From Actinomycetes bacterium (GTDB taxonomy: Bacteria; Actinomycetota; Acidimicrobiia; Acidimicrobiales; RAAP-2): DNA of 5,135 bases. This document shows, in pieces, positions 1 through 4,657 of the stretch. The notes beneath the pieces are model-generated. The model was not told the DNA's origin. It made no database searches and was given only the letters and a program-made list of their open reading frames with translations. The first letter of the stretch is position 1, and every line of letters starts with the position of its first letter. The position numbers were made by a program, and so were the translations under genes. Location of the stretch: assembly GCA_021791615.1 (NCBI GenBank), contig JAJYWG010000392.1, forward strand, positions 1 to 5,135, written 5' to 3'.

Positions 1-2
1 AC

Positions 3-128
3 CCGCTGTGGGTCGCCGACGGCTACCACCGGATCTGCGCCAGCTACCACCTCGACGAGGACGCCGAGATCCCCTGTCGCATCGTCGCGAGGCCACGTGC
101 AAGCACCGGGCACAAAGGTGCGCGGTGA
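3..128 (+). pseudogene. C-terminal fragment of a ParB-like nuclease-domain protein (5' end outside window)
   Basis: The frame is open from the window edge to TGA at 126-128 and encodes 41 residues. The first 31 or so read like a conserved protein, with ADGYHRICASYHLDED followed by EIPCRIV. The DGxHR core followed by a small alpha/beta segment and a 'IPCRIV' strand is the pattern of the ParB/sulfiredoxin-fold N-terminal domain, found in small stand-alone actinobacterial and phage proteins as well as in partition proteins. The last ten residues (RPRASTGHKGAR) do not look conserved, so the native end was probably at or just after the CRIV strand, or has been replaced by rearranged DNA; the left end of the insertion sequence lies only 53 bases further on. 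The 5' part is outside the window, so neither the start nor the full domain set can be given. Family assignment is from motif recognition only; a role in partitioning is not implied. Confidence 0.55.
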
Positions 129-181
129 GCTCCTGCATGACCGCGTCCGCCTCGGCAGCAAGGTGGTCTCGAAGGTTCTCT

Positions 182-195
182 CTCGACTTTCGCAG
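182..195 (+). repeat. Left terminal inverted repeat of the IS
   Basis: CTCGACTTTCGCAG is the exact reverse complement of 2057-2070. The match stops at both sides: 181 (t) against 2071 (t), and 196 (c) against 2056 (a), do not pair. It lies immediately downstream of the transposase stop codon. Confidence 0.88.
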
Positions 196-1530
196 CTACG
201 CGGCAACGTCCTCCCAGGCCAGGCGGAGGATGGTGATTTCTTGGCTGGTGGGCGGCTGGGAGTATTCGGCCCGTAAATGGCTGGCGACGATCACCCGCCG
301 GAGCTTGGTGAACATGTCGAGGACCGAGGGTTGGGCCTTGTCCCGGTACCACGGAGCGAGTTGGCGCCTCTCATCGACATCTTCAGGGTGGTAGCCGGCG
401 GTGGCGTACCAGACGATTGCCAACGTGTTGACGACGAGTGCGAACGGGACAGTGCGCTCGACCGCGAGGCGCACACGGTTGCGTGCCTGGCCGACGCCGC
501 CGGTCTGCTTGGCGTCTTCGATTGCGACCTCGATTGACCAGCGCGAGGCGTAGCGCTCGATGACCTGTGCGGCGCTGGCGGCGAGGTCGGTGGTGACCAA
601 CGCGACGTCGTAGCCGGTTGTCGACCTGTCGGCGACGAAGACGACCTGGACGGCTTGGGGGCCGAACACCCCGTACCAGAGACAGCGGATCACCGCGGCC
701 GAGACGGTCGTGGTCGTGCCATAGCGGGTGACGGTGGTAGCGGTGAACTGGGTGCTGGTAGCGAGCGTGGCGAGGGCTGGGAGGTTCGTGCCCTTGAGGC
801 GGGGTCGTCCCCGCTTGCCGGTGCGGGGTGGGGCGAGCTCGTAGAGCGATGCGTTGGACCTGAGCCTGGTGGTCCAGGTGACGTTCTCCGGCAGGCCACG
901 AAGCACACGACCCGCGTAGGCAGAGTCGGCCACCACCTCAAGGTGTCGGGTGGGTAGCGCTGCGACCAACGCCTCGACCAGCCGGCGGGCCAGCACGAGC
1001 CGGGAGGAGTCGTCGCTGTTCTTGACCACCAGAGCGCAACCGACCGGCAGCGCGATCGGCCGGTCCAAGAACGCCAGGTGCACCACGATCGCCACGATCA
1101 CCCAGTTGTTGCCGAAACCGATCTTCTTTGCGCCCCGGGCCGATCCGTCATGGAACCAGGATGCGGCGTGCACCTGGTGGCCACGGCGGTGAAACAGCGT
1201 GTCGTCGATCGCGACGGTCACTGCCGCGTCACTCGCTACCAACAGACGCACCACCATGCGGGCCAAGACCGCCGAGACCGCCTCGGGGGACCATCGGGAG
1301 TGGGAGAAGAACCGATGGGCCCGGTGGTGGCTCCAGGTCTGTGACAGCCGTGCCCCCACCAACATCGCACACACGGTTCGCCGGGCTTGCTGGGCCAACA
1401 GCCCCGAGGCCAGTGCGCAGAACACCGGATAGGTCCACGCGCTGAAGCAGCCACGGAACTCGCCCAGCAGTGCTGCCAGCGACGGTGGCACCGGCACCTC
1501 TCCTCGGACCTTGTGCTCACACCTTGCCAT
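196..1530 (-). CDS. DDE transposase, IS4 superfamily (IS701-like, DDE_5-type)
   Basis: This encodes 444 residues from ATG (1528-1530) to TAG (196-198). It is expected to cut and join the element's ends using a two-metal RNase H-fold core. The acidic residues can be placed: D109/D110 in AIDDTLFHRRG, D202 in ADSAYAG, and E334 in RYASRWSIEVAIEDAKQ. That last stretch matches the Y-(2)-R-(3)-E-(6)-K signature of the IS4 superfamily exactly (Y327, R330, E334, K341). The IDDT/HRRG start plus ASWFHDGSARGAKKIGFGNNWV is the pattern of DDE_5 endonucleases, which is why IS701-like is preferred; ISH3 or another IS4 relative remains possible. An insertion domain with a basic KRGRPRLKG patch (239-247) sits between D202 and E334. 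The frame stays open upstream to 1656, but the extra 42 residues look non-coding and cross the intergenic palindrome. The chosen ATG is preceded by GGGGAGG four bases away. There is no frameshift or internal stop, so it is probably functional. Confidence 0.88.
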   Translation of the reverse strand: MARCEHKVRGEVPVPPSLAALLGEFRGCFSAWTYPVFCALASGLLAQQARRTVCAMLVGARLSQTWSHHRAHRFFSHSRWSPEAVSAVLARMVVRLLVASDAAVTVAIDDTLFHRRGHQVHAASWFHDGSARGAKKIGFGNNWVIVAIVVHLAFLDRPIALPVGCALVVKNSDDSSRLVLARRLVEALVAALPTRHLEVVADSAYAGRVLRGLPENVTWTTRLRSNASLYELAPPRTGKRGRPRLKGTNLPALATLATSTQFTATTVTRYGTTTTVSAAVIRCLWYGVFGPQAVQVVFVADRSTTGYDVALVTTDLAASAAQVIERYASRWSIEVAIEDAKQTGGVGQARNRVRLAVERTVPFALVVNTLAIVWYATAGYHPEDVDERRQLAPWYRDKAQPSVLDMFTKLRRVIVASHLRAEYSQPPTSQEITILRLAWEDVAA

Positions 1531-1551
1531 CTCGCCTCCCCGGAGCAGAAC

Positions 1552-1570
1552 CCTTAGTGATCTACTAAGG
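1552..1570. promoter_or_regulatory. Palindrome between divergent IS genes (possible operator)
   Basis: CCTTAGT (1552-1558) and ACTAAGG (1564-1570) are perfect 7-bp inverted arms around the 5-base spacer GATCT. The site lies 21 bases upstream of the transposase ATG and 53 bases upstream of the DUF6788-type start, inside the only non-coding gap of the element. This position suits a shared operator or a transcript hairpin for one or both genes. It is locally AT-richer than its surroundings. No convincing -35/-10 pair was identified on either strand, so its exact role is inference. Confidence 0.5.
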
Positions 1571-1623
1571 TTCCGTTCGCATAGGGTGGATGGTGCGGAC
1601 GACACGACGGAAGGGGGAGGTCC

Positions 1624-2040
1624 ATGAAGGTGAACGCACGGCGACAAGCCAAGCAAGCCAAGCTCGCCGCTCAGCTCGCGGAGATCGGCTTCGCACTGCC
1701 GGGGTCACTGACGGTGAAGGCCTACCGGTGCGGCAAGCAGAACTGCCGCTGTCACGCAGACCCCCCGCAGCTACACGGTCCCTACGCGTTCTGGACGCGC
1801 AAGGTGAACAACAAGACCGTGACCCGCATGTTGAACGACGAGGAGGTCGCCAACTACCAGCCGATGTTCGACAACGCTCGCAAGATCCGAGAGTTGGTCA
1901 GTCAGCTTCACGAGCTCAGCCTCGAACTGGTGGAGCCGGCAGCACCCAAACCGAAAGCCAAGGCGGCCACGGCAACCAAAACGAGTTCATCCACGACCAG
2001 CCGGCCCCGGACCCGCAAAGGGACCACGGGTCAGGAGTAG
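1624..2040 (+). CDS. DUF6788-family IS accessory protein, putative Cys-rich metal/DNA-binding
   Basis: This encodes 138 residues from ATG 1624 to TAG 2038-2040. The N-terminus is a basic, Lys/Ala-rich helix (1-20). The core then reads LPGSL (25-29), YRCGKQNCRCHADPP (35-48), LHGPY (50-54), WTRKVNNKTVTR (57-68) and a helical NARKIRELVSQLHEL (84-98). The LPGS...CGK.NCRC...HGPY...W..KV signature is that of DUF6788, a small family frequently found beside transposases. C36, C41, C43 and H44 could form a metal site; no biochemical function is established to my knowledge. Residues 105-138 are a disordered, basic Lys/Ala/Thr/Ser tail, consistent with nucleic-acid binding. GGGGGAGG ends three bases before the ATG; the in-frame GTG at 1630 has more usual spacing and may be the true start. 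The gene lies wholly between the IS ends and is divergent from the transposase, so it travels with the element. A role as regulator or transposition helper is inference. Confidence 0.8.
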   Translation: MKVNARRQAKQAKLAAQLAEIGFALPGSLTVKAYRCGKQNCRCHADPPQLHGPYAFWTRKVNNKTVTRMLNDEEVANYQPMFDNARKIRELVSQLHELSLELVEPAAPKPKAKAATATKTSSSTTSRPRTRKGTTGQE

Positions 2041-2056
2041 GCCGGAGCCCTCAAAA

Positions 2057-2070
2057 CTGCGAAAGTCGAG
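2057..2070 (-). repeat. Right terminal inverted repeat of the IS
   Basis: CTGCGAAAGTCGAG pairs exactly with 182-195. It begins 16 bases after the stop codon of the accessory gene and marks the right limit of the element; 62 bases of featureless sequence separate it from the stop of the next gene. Confidence 0.88.
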
Positions 2071-2132
2071 TTACAAGGCCGCAGTCGGTTGCGGCGGGGC
2101 CCCGTCACCGGGCATATCGGGTGAGGTCGCGA

Positions 2133-3308
2133 TCACGGGTTGGCGGCCATGCCCACCACCGGCGCACGCGGGTGGATGCCGGCGGCCGACCCGGCGAACC
2201 GGGCGTCGCCGAAGGCGAAGACCCCGCCGTCGGCGGCCACCTGCCACTGGACGGTCGGTGTGGGCACCCCCGGACAGGCGACGGTGAACGAGGCGGATTG
2301 GCCGGCGGCGACCGCCCGCCCGGCAGGTTGGCCGGTGACAGCCGGATAGGCAGCGTCGGTGACGTCGGCGGCGTTGCTGGTGCCATCGGGGTTCACGACC
2401 TCGGCGGGGACGGTACCGGAACCGCGTGGCGCGACGAAGGTGATCGTCGTGTCGGAGACCACCGTGAACGGCGTGGCGGTCCCGTCCACGTCCACGGTGG
2501 TGGCGAGGGTGAAGCCGTAGCCGCTGAGCGTCACCGACGCGCCGACCGGTCCGGGGGACGGGCGCAACCCGGTGATCTCGGGGGGAGCGAATCCGAAGGC
2601 GCCCGCGTCGCACGCGGTCGCCGAGGGCGGTTCGAAGCGGGGTTCACCGCGCTGGTCGGCCGTGCCGCACGAGGCCTGGGGGACCAGGTGGTAGGCGACA
2701 CTGGACGCGCCGACCGCCTGCGTCTGGGTGGGCCCGCCGTTCGCGGCCAGAGGTCCCCGCCCGATGGCAGCGTCGGCTTCTCCCGGCAGGCTCCCTGACG
2801 CACCCGACGCCGACAACGAGCACGTGCCATCATCGGCCACGTTGTAGCCACCGTCGGTGGGAGGTGCCCCTGCGCAGTCGGTCGCCGGCCCGTTGGCCAC
2901 GATGTCCGCCTCAAGGGTGGCCGCGCCGACGTTGTCGATCCCGCCGCCGCTCACACCGATCGGTGCCTGGCCGTCCTCGATCGTCAATCCCGAGATGGTG
3001 ACGGTCTCGCCCGGGGCGACGTCCACCACCTGTGCACTGCCGCCCCCGCTCACGTACAGGCCGGCCGCGCCGGGGCCCACGATGGTGAGGTTCTCGGCGA
3101 TCGACAGCGTCGGGGGCAGGACGACGGGAGCCATCGACAGGCAGCGCACCGAGAAGTCGATCGTGCCGCCGGCGGACGCCGAGGCGACCACCGCCCGCAG
3201 CGACCCGGGGCCCGAGCCTCCCCATCGAGCCTCCCCATTCGTCCTGTGTGCCCCATCAGGCTCCGTGGCAGTCCGCACGATTTCGTTGCGTCTGCGCGGA
3301 TCGGTCAT
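2133..3308 (-). CDS. Remnant of a surface protein: beta-helix (choice-of-anchor Q type) + IPT/TIG + chimeric Ig-like/'VFAFGD' end; probable pseudogene
   Basis: The minus-strand frame is open from 3422 to TGA at 2133-2135. The upper end is a guess at the ATG of MTDPRRR; no start here has a ribosome site or signal peptide, and recognisable homology begins only near 3220 (GSGPGSLRAVV, typical of the first strand of these beta-helix proteins). With residues numbered from 3422, the order is: beta-helix start 71-150 (SAGGTIDF, NLTIVGPGAAGLYVSGGG, VTISGLTIEDG); an abrupt jump to the helix end and anchor region 170-278 (DIVANGPATDCAG, GGYNVADDGTCSL, PLAANGGPTQTQAVG, TADQRGEPR, CDAGAFGF); an IPT/TIG domain 281-355; the start of an Ig-like domain 359-394 (PAGRAVAAGQSASFTVACPG, then TPTVQWQV); and one partial repeat ADGGVFAFGDARFAGS ending VVGMAANP. 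Such proteins are normally secreted and much longer, with many coils and repeats. The missing N-terminus, coils and repeats suggest a deleted, non-functional relic. It is transcribed away from the yceI promoter. Confidence 0.55.
   Translation of the reverse strand: MTDPRRRNEIVRTATEPDGAHRTNGEARWGGSGPGSLRAVVASASAGGTIDFSVRCLSMAPVVLPPTLSIAENLTIVGPGAAGLYVSGGGSAQVVDVAPGETVTISGLTIEDGQAPIGVSGGGIDNVGAATLEADIVANGPATDCAGAPPTDGGYNVADDGTCSLSASGASGSLPGEADAAIGRGPLAANGGPTQTQAVGASSVAYHLVPQASCGTADQRGEPRFEPPSATACDAGAFGFAPPEITGLRPSPGPVGASVTLSGYGFTLATTVDVDGTATPFTVVSDTTITFVAPRGSGTVPAEVVNPDGTSNAADVTDAAYPAVTGQPAGRAVAAGQSASFTVACPGVPTPTVQWQVAADGGVFAFGDARFAGSAAGIHPRAPVVGMAANP
3214..3239. repeat. 13-bp tandem duplication (GAGCCTCCCCATY)2
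   Basis: Two adjacent copies, 3214-3226 and 3227-3239, are identical except for the final base (C or T). They lie just where homology of the minus-strand surface-protein remnant begins, and may mark a replication-slippage or junction scar at its lost 5' end. Confidence 0.6.
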
Positions 3309-3328
3309 CCGCGGCACGCGAACGGCAC

Positions 3329-3346
3329 TAGTTGACATTTCAACGG
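3329..3346. promoter_or_regulatory. Upstream operator candidate over the -35 box
   Basis: GTTGA (3331-3335) and TCAAC (3340-3344) form a perfect inverted repeat around CATT, and the site contains the -35 hexamer. The 18 bases from 3329 agree at 14 positions with the RosR consensus TTGTTGAYRYRTCAACWA, which I recall for the redox-sensing MarR-type regulator of Corynebacterium glutamicum. Its TAGTTGA half-site recurs 32 bp downstream in the second operator, about three helix turns away. Binding by the MarR protein encoded here is inferred. Confidence 0.5.
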
Positions 3347-3359
3347 AAGGCGCTAGGAT
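3332..3359 (+). promoter_or_regulatory. Sigma-70-type promoter of yceI-marR
   Basis: A perfect -35 hexamer TTGACA (3332-3337) is followed, after 16 bases, by TAGGAT (3354-3359) as -10 box (4 of 6 consensus bases). The start site would fall near 3366, inside the downstream inverted repeat and about 38 bases before the yceI GTG. A principal-sigma-factor promoter with operators on both boxes fits a gene kept off by a repressor. Confidence 0.65.
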
Positions 3360-3383
3360 GTAGTTGATCCCGCAACTACATCC
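3356..3383. promoter_or_regulatory. Main operator: 11-bp perfect inverted repeat at -10/start site
   Basis: GGATGTAGTTG (3356-3366) and CAACTACATCC (3373-3383) are exact reverse complements separated by ATCCCG. The palindrome covers the -10 box and the expected transcription start, the classical place for a MarR-family dimer to block initiation. It ends 20 bases before the yceI GTG and does not overlap the ribosome site. The marR gene two positions downstream is the obvious candidate to bind it, giving negative autoregulation of the operon. Confidence 0.75.
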
Positions 3384-3403
3384 ACGAAAGTGAGGAACCG
3401 ACC

Positions 3404-3961
3404 GTGACCACCACTGTCCCAACCCCCGACCTGAGCGGCGACTACGCCATCGACCCGACCCACAGCCGCATCGGCTTCGTCGCCCGCCACGCCATGGTGA
3501 CCAAGGTCCGCGGCGCGTTCAACGACTTCGCCGGGACCGGCCACTTCGACGCGGCCGAGCCCTCCAATTCGAGCCTGTCGATCACGATCCAGGCCACCAG
3601 CATCGACACCCGCAACGCCGACCGTGACAACCACCTCCGGAGCAACGACTTCTTCGACATGGAGACCTACCCGGAGATCACCTACACAAGCACCTCGGTC
3701 GAGGCCGTCGATGCCACCACGTACCGGGTCACCGGCGACCTCACGATCAAGGGTGTCACCAAGCCCGTCACCATCGACTTCGAGTTCACCGGCGCCGCCG
3801 TCGACCCGTACGGCAACCACCGCATCGGCCTCGAGGGCACGGTCGCCGTCAACCGCAAGGACTGGGGCGTCAACTGGAACGCCGCCCTCGAAGCCGGTGG
3901 CGTGCTCGTCAGCGAGAACGTCACCCTCGAGTTCGAGGTCTCGGCCATCAAGAGCGCATGA
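3404..3961 (+). CDS. YceI family protein (lipocalin-like lipid-binding)
   Basis: This encodes 185 residues. The GTG start is set by GAGGAA at 3392-3397, six bases upstream, and lies just after the operator. The whole chain is one YceI domain (about 11-183). Conserved features are GDYAIDPTHSRIGFVARHAMVTKVRGAF (12-39; cited only as a position range for its HSRIGF and VRG.F cores), the D.R...RD.HL.S.DFFD segment (68-85), YPEITY (89-94), LTIKGVTKPVT (113-123) and RKDWGVNW (151-158). YceI proteins form an extended eight-stranded antiparallel barrel that holds long hydrophobic molecules such as polyisoprenoids; their physiological roles vary and are mostly unproved. There is no signal peptide or lipobox, so this copy is cytoplasmic, unlike periplasmic E. 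coli YceI. It is the first gene of a unit with the marR gene, 73 bp downstream. The sequence is intact with normal family length. Confidence 0.93.
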   Translation: MTTTVPTPDLSGDYAIDPTHSRIGFVARHAMVTKVRGAFNDFAGTGHFDAAEPSNSSLSITIQATSIDTRNADRDNHLRSNDFFDMETYPEITYTSTSVEAVDATTYRVTGDLTIKGVTKPVTIDFEFTGAAVDPYGNHRIGLEGTVAVNRKDWGVNWNAALEAGGVLVSENVTLEFEVSAIKSA

Positions 3962-3967
3962 CGTCGC

Positions 3968-3998
3968 CGGGGGCCGCCTGCCCGGCGGGCGGCCCCCG
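3968..3998 (+). terminator. Very stable GC hairpin between yceI and marR
   Basis: The left arm 3968-3981 and right arm 3985-3998 pair over 14 positions with one G-T wobble (3979/3987) and a three-base loop. It starts seven bases after the yceI stop. There is no run of T after it, so it resembles the U-less terminators or mRNA-stabilising hairpins seen in high-GC actinobacteria. It may reduce read-through into marR, so that YceI is made in excess over the regulator, or protect the yceI transcript's 3' end. Confidence 0.65.
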
Positions 3999-4034
3999 TG
4001 CGATCCCCACGCCGGAGAGGACGGGAGGACCAAG

Positions 4035-4535
4035 GTGACGGAACCGGCATCGGGCGCGTCGGGCGCCCGCTGGCTCACCGAACCCGAACTGGCCGCGTGG
4101 AAGGGCTTCCAGCGGATGCACGCCCACCTGACCGGTGCGCTTGCCCACGACCTGGCCGCCCACAGCGAGCTGTCGATGCAGGACTACCAGGTGATCGCCG
4201 TGCTCTGCGATCAACCTGACGCCCGGATGCGCGCCGGCGAGCTGGGCCGGGAGCTCGGGTGGGAGAAGAGCCGGCTCTCCCACCACGTCGCTCGCATGGC
4301 GGACCGGGGACTGGTCGAGCGGGTGCGATGCCCGAGCGACCGGCGGGGGCTCTTCGTGTCCCTCACCAGCCACGGCAGGCAGGTGCAGGCGGCAGCGGCA
4401 CCCAGCCACGTGGCCGCCGTGCGCCGTTCGTTCATCGACCTCCTCGATCCGGACCAGTTGGCCGCCATGGCCGGTATCGCCCGAGTCGTGGTGGACGCCC
4501 TCGACGGCCCCCGTTCGGCCCCGAGCGTCCCGTGA
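4035..4535 (+). CDS. MarR family winged-helix transcriptional regulator
   Basis: This encodes 166 residues from GTG 4035, chosen because GGGAGGA (4023-4029) lies five bases upstream; the frame is open further up, but that part is a shadow of yceI. The N-terminal dimer helix spans about 15-45 (ELAAWKGFQRMHAHLTGALAHDL). It is followed by LSMQDYQVIAVL (47-58), the helix-turn-helix MRAGELGRELGWEKSRLSHHVARM (65-88, recognition helix from about 76) and the wing DRGLVERVRCPSDRRGLFVSLT (90-111), whose D..RG loop is a family hallmark. The C-terminal helices 114-157 complete the dimer interface. Length is normal. There are two cysteines, C58 and C99; C99 sits at the wing, which makes thiol sensing possible but unproved. 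Gene order and the inverted repeats upstream of yceI argue that it represses the yceI-marR unit. The ligand is unknown. Confidence 0.92.
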   Translation: MTEPASGASGARWLTEPELAAWKGFQRMHAHLTGALAHDLAAHSELSMQDYQVIAVLCDQPDARMRAGELGRELGWEKSRLSHHVARMADRGLVERVRCPSDRRGLFVSLTSHGRQVQAAAAPSHVAAVRRSFIDLLDPDQLAAMAGIARVVVDALDGPRSAPSVP

Positions 4536-4580
4536 CCGCCTGCCTCCCGTGACCGCCCCCCTCCCGTGACCACCCTGCGG
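4529..4580. repeat. Imperfect 17-bp tandem repeat overlapping the marR stop
   Basis: Three consecutive copies begin with CCCGTGACC: 4529-4545, 4546-4562 and 4563-4580 (the last one base longer); a fourth, partial CCCGTG starts at 4581. The first copy contains the marR stop codon TGA. The array looks like slippage expansion at the gene's 3' end, or a small set of binding sites; nothing in the sequence decides between these. Confidence 0.65.
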
Positions 4581-4614
4581 CCCGTGCACCACGAACGGCA
4601 AGCCAGCACGGGCC
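4579..4614 (+). terminator. Putative terminator of the yceI-marR operon
   Basis: GGCCCGTGC (4579-4587) and GCACGGGCC (4606-4614) are perfect 9-bp arms with an 18-base loop. The hairpin begins 43 bases after the marR stop and ends 43 bases before the next start. No T tract follows, as with the first hairpin. Confidence 0.5.
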
Positions 4615-4657
4615 CTGCCACCGACCCACCCGCCGTCGTCGGCGATCGGAGCCTCCT

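Larger units (their letters stand above)
182..2070. mobile_element. Insertion sequence, IS4-superfamily (IS701-like), with DUF6788 accessory gene
   Basis: The element is delimited by a perfect 14-bp inverted repeat, CTCGACTTTCGCAG at 182-195 and CTGCGAAAGTCGAG at 2057-2070, giving 1889 bp. It contains two divergent genes: a DDE transposase on the minus strand whose TAG stop (196-198) abuts the left repeat, and a 138-codon gene on the plus strand that ends 16 bp before the right repeat. Both genes fill the element almost completely, as expected for a real IS. Most single-gene IS701/IS4 elements are shorter; the extra length here is the accessory gene. No target-site duplication is visible: the flanking four bases are ctct on the left and ttac on the right. 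This suggests that one flank was rearranged after insertion, or that the true tips lie a few bases away from the repeat limits. Confidence 0.85.

Noticed and set aside
171..181. Search for a target-site duplication at the IS ends
   Set aside because: No convincing 3-9 base match between 171-181 and 2071-2081; not reported as a feature.
1531..1656. 42-residue N-terminal extension of the transposase
   Set aside because: It would include the intergenic palindrome and overlap the divergent gene's start; the ATG at 1530 has GGGGAGG directly upstream.
2071..2613. 180-codon minus-strand frame next to the IS right end
   Set aside because: Arg/His-rich shadow of the surface-protein remnant; the IPT/TIG domain is in the other frame.
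1590..2798. 402-codon plus-strand open frame across the IS end and the surface-protein remnant
   Set aside because: It crosses the right end of the IS, overlaps the DUF6788 gene in another frame, and has Arg/Gly-rich composition typical of a shadow in GC-rich DNA.
3624..4034. Upstream extension of the marR frame
   Set aside because: The extra N-terminus is Ser/Thr/Pro/Arg-rich out-of-frame yceI sequence; the GTG at 4035 has a good ribosome site and gives a normal MarR length.
3353..4078. 241-codon minus-strand frame opposite yceI
   Set aside because: Its Val/Asp/Gly-rich product is what the antisense of yceI gives, and it overlaps a clear conserved gene completely. No ribosome site was seen.
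4529..4590. Repeat array considered as a CRISPR
   Set aside because: The copies are adjacent, 17 bp long, diverged and without spacers.
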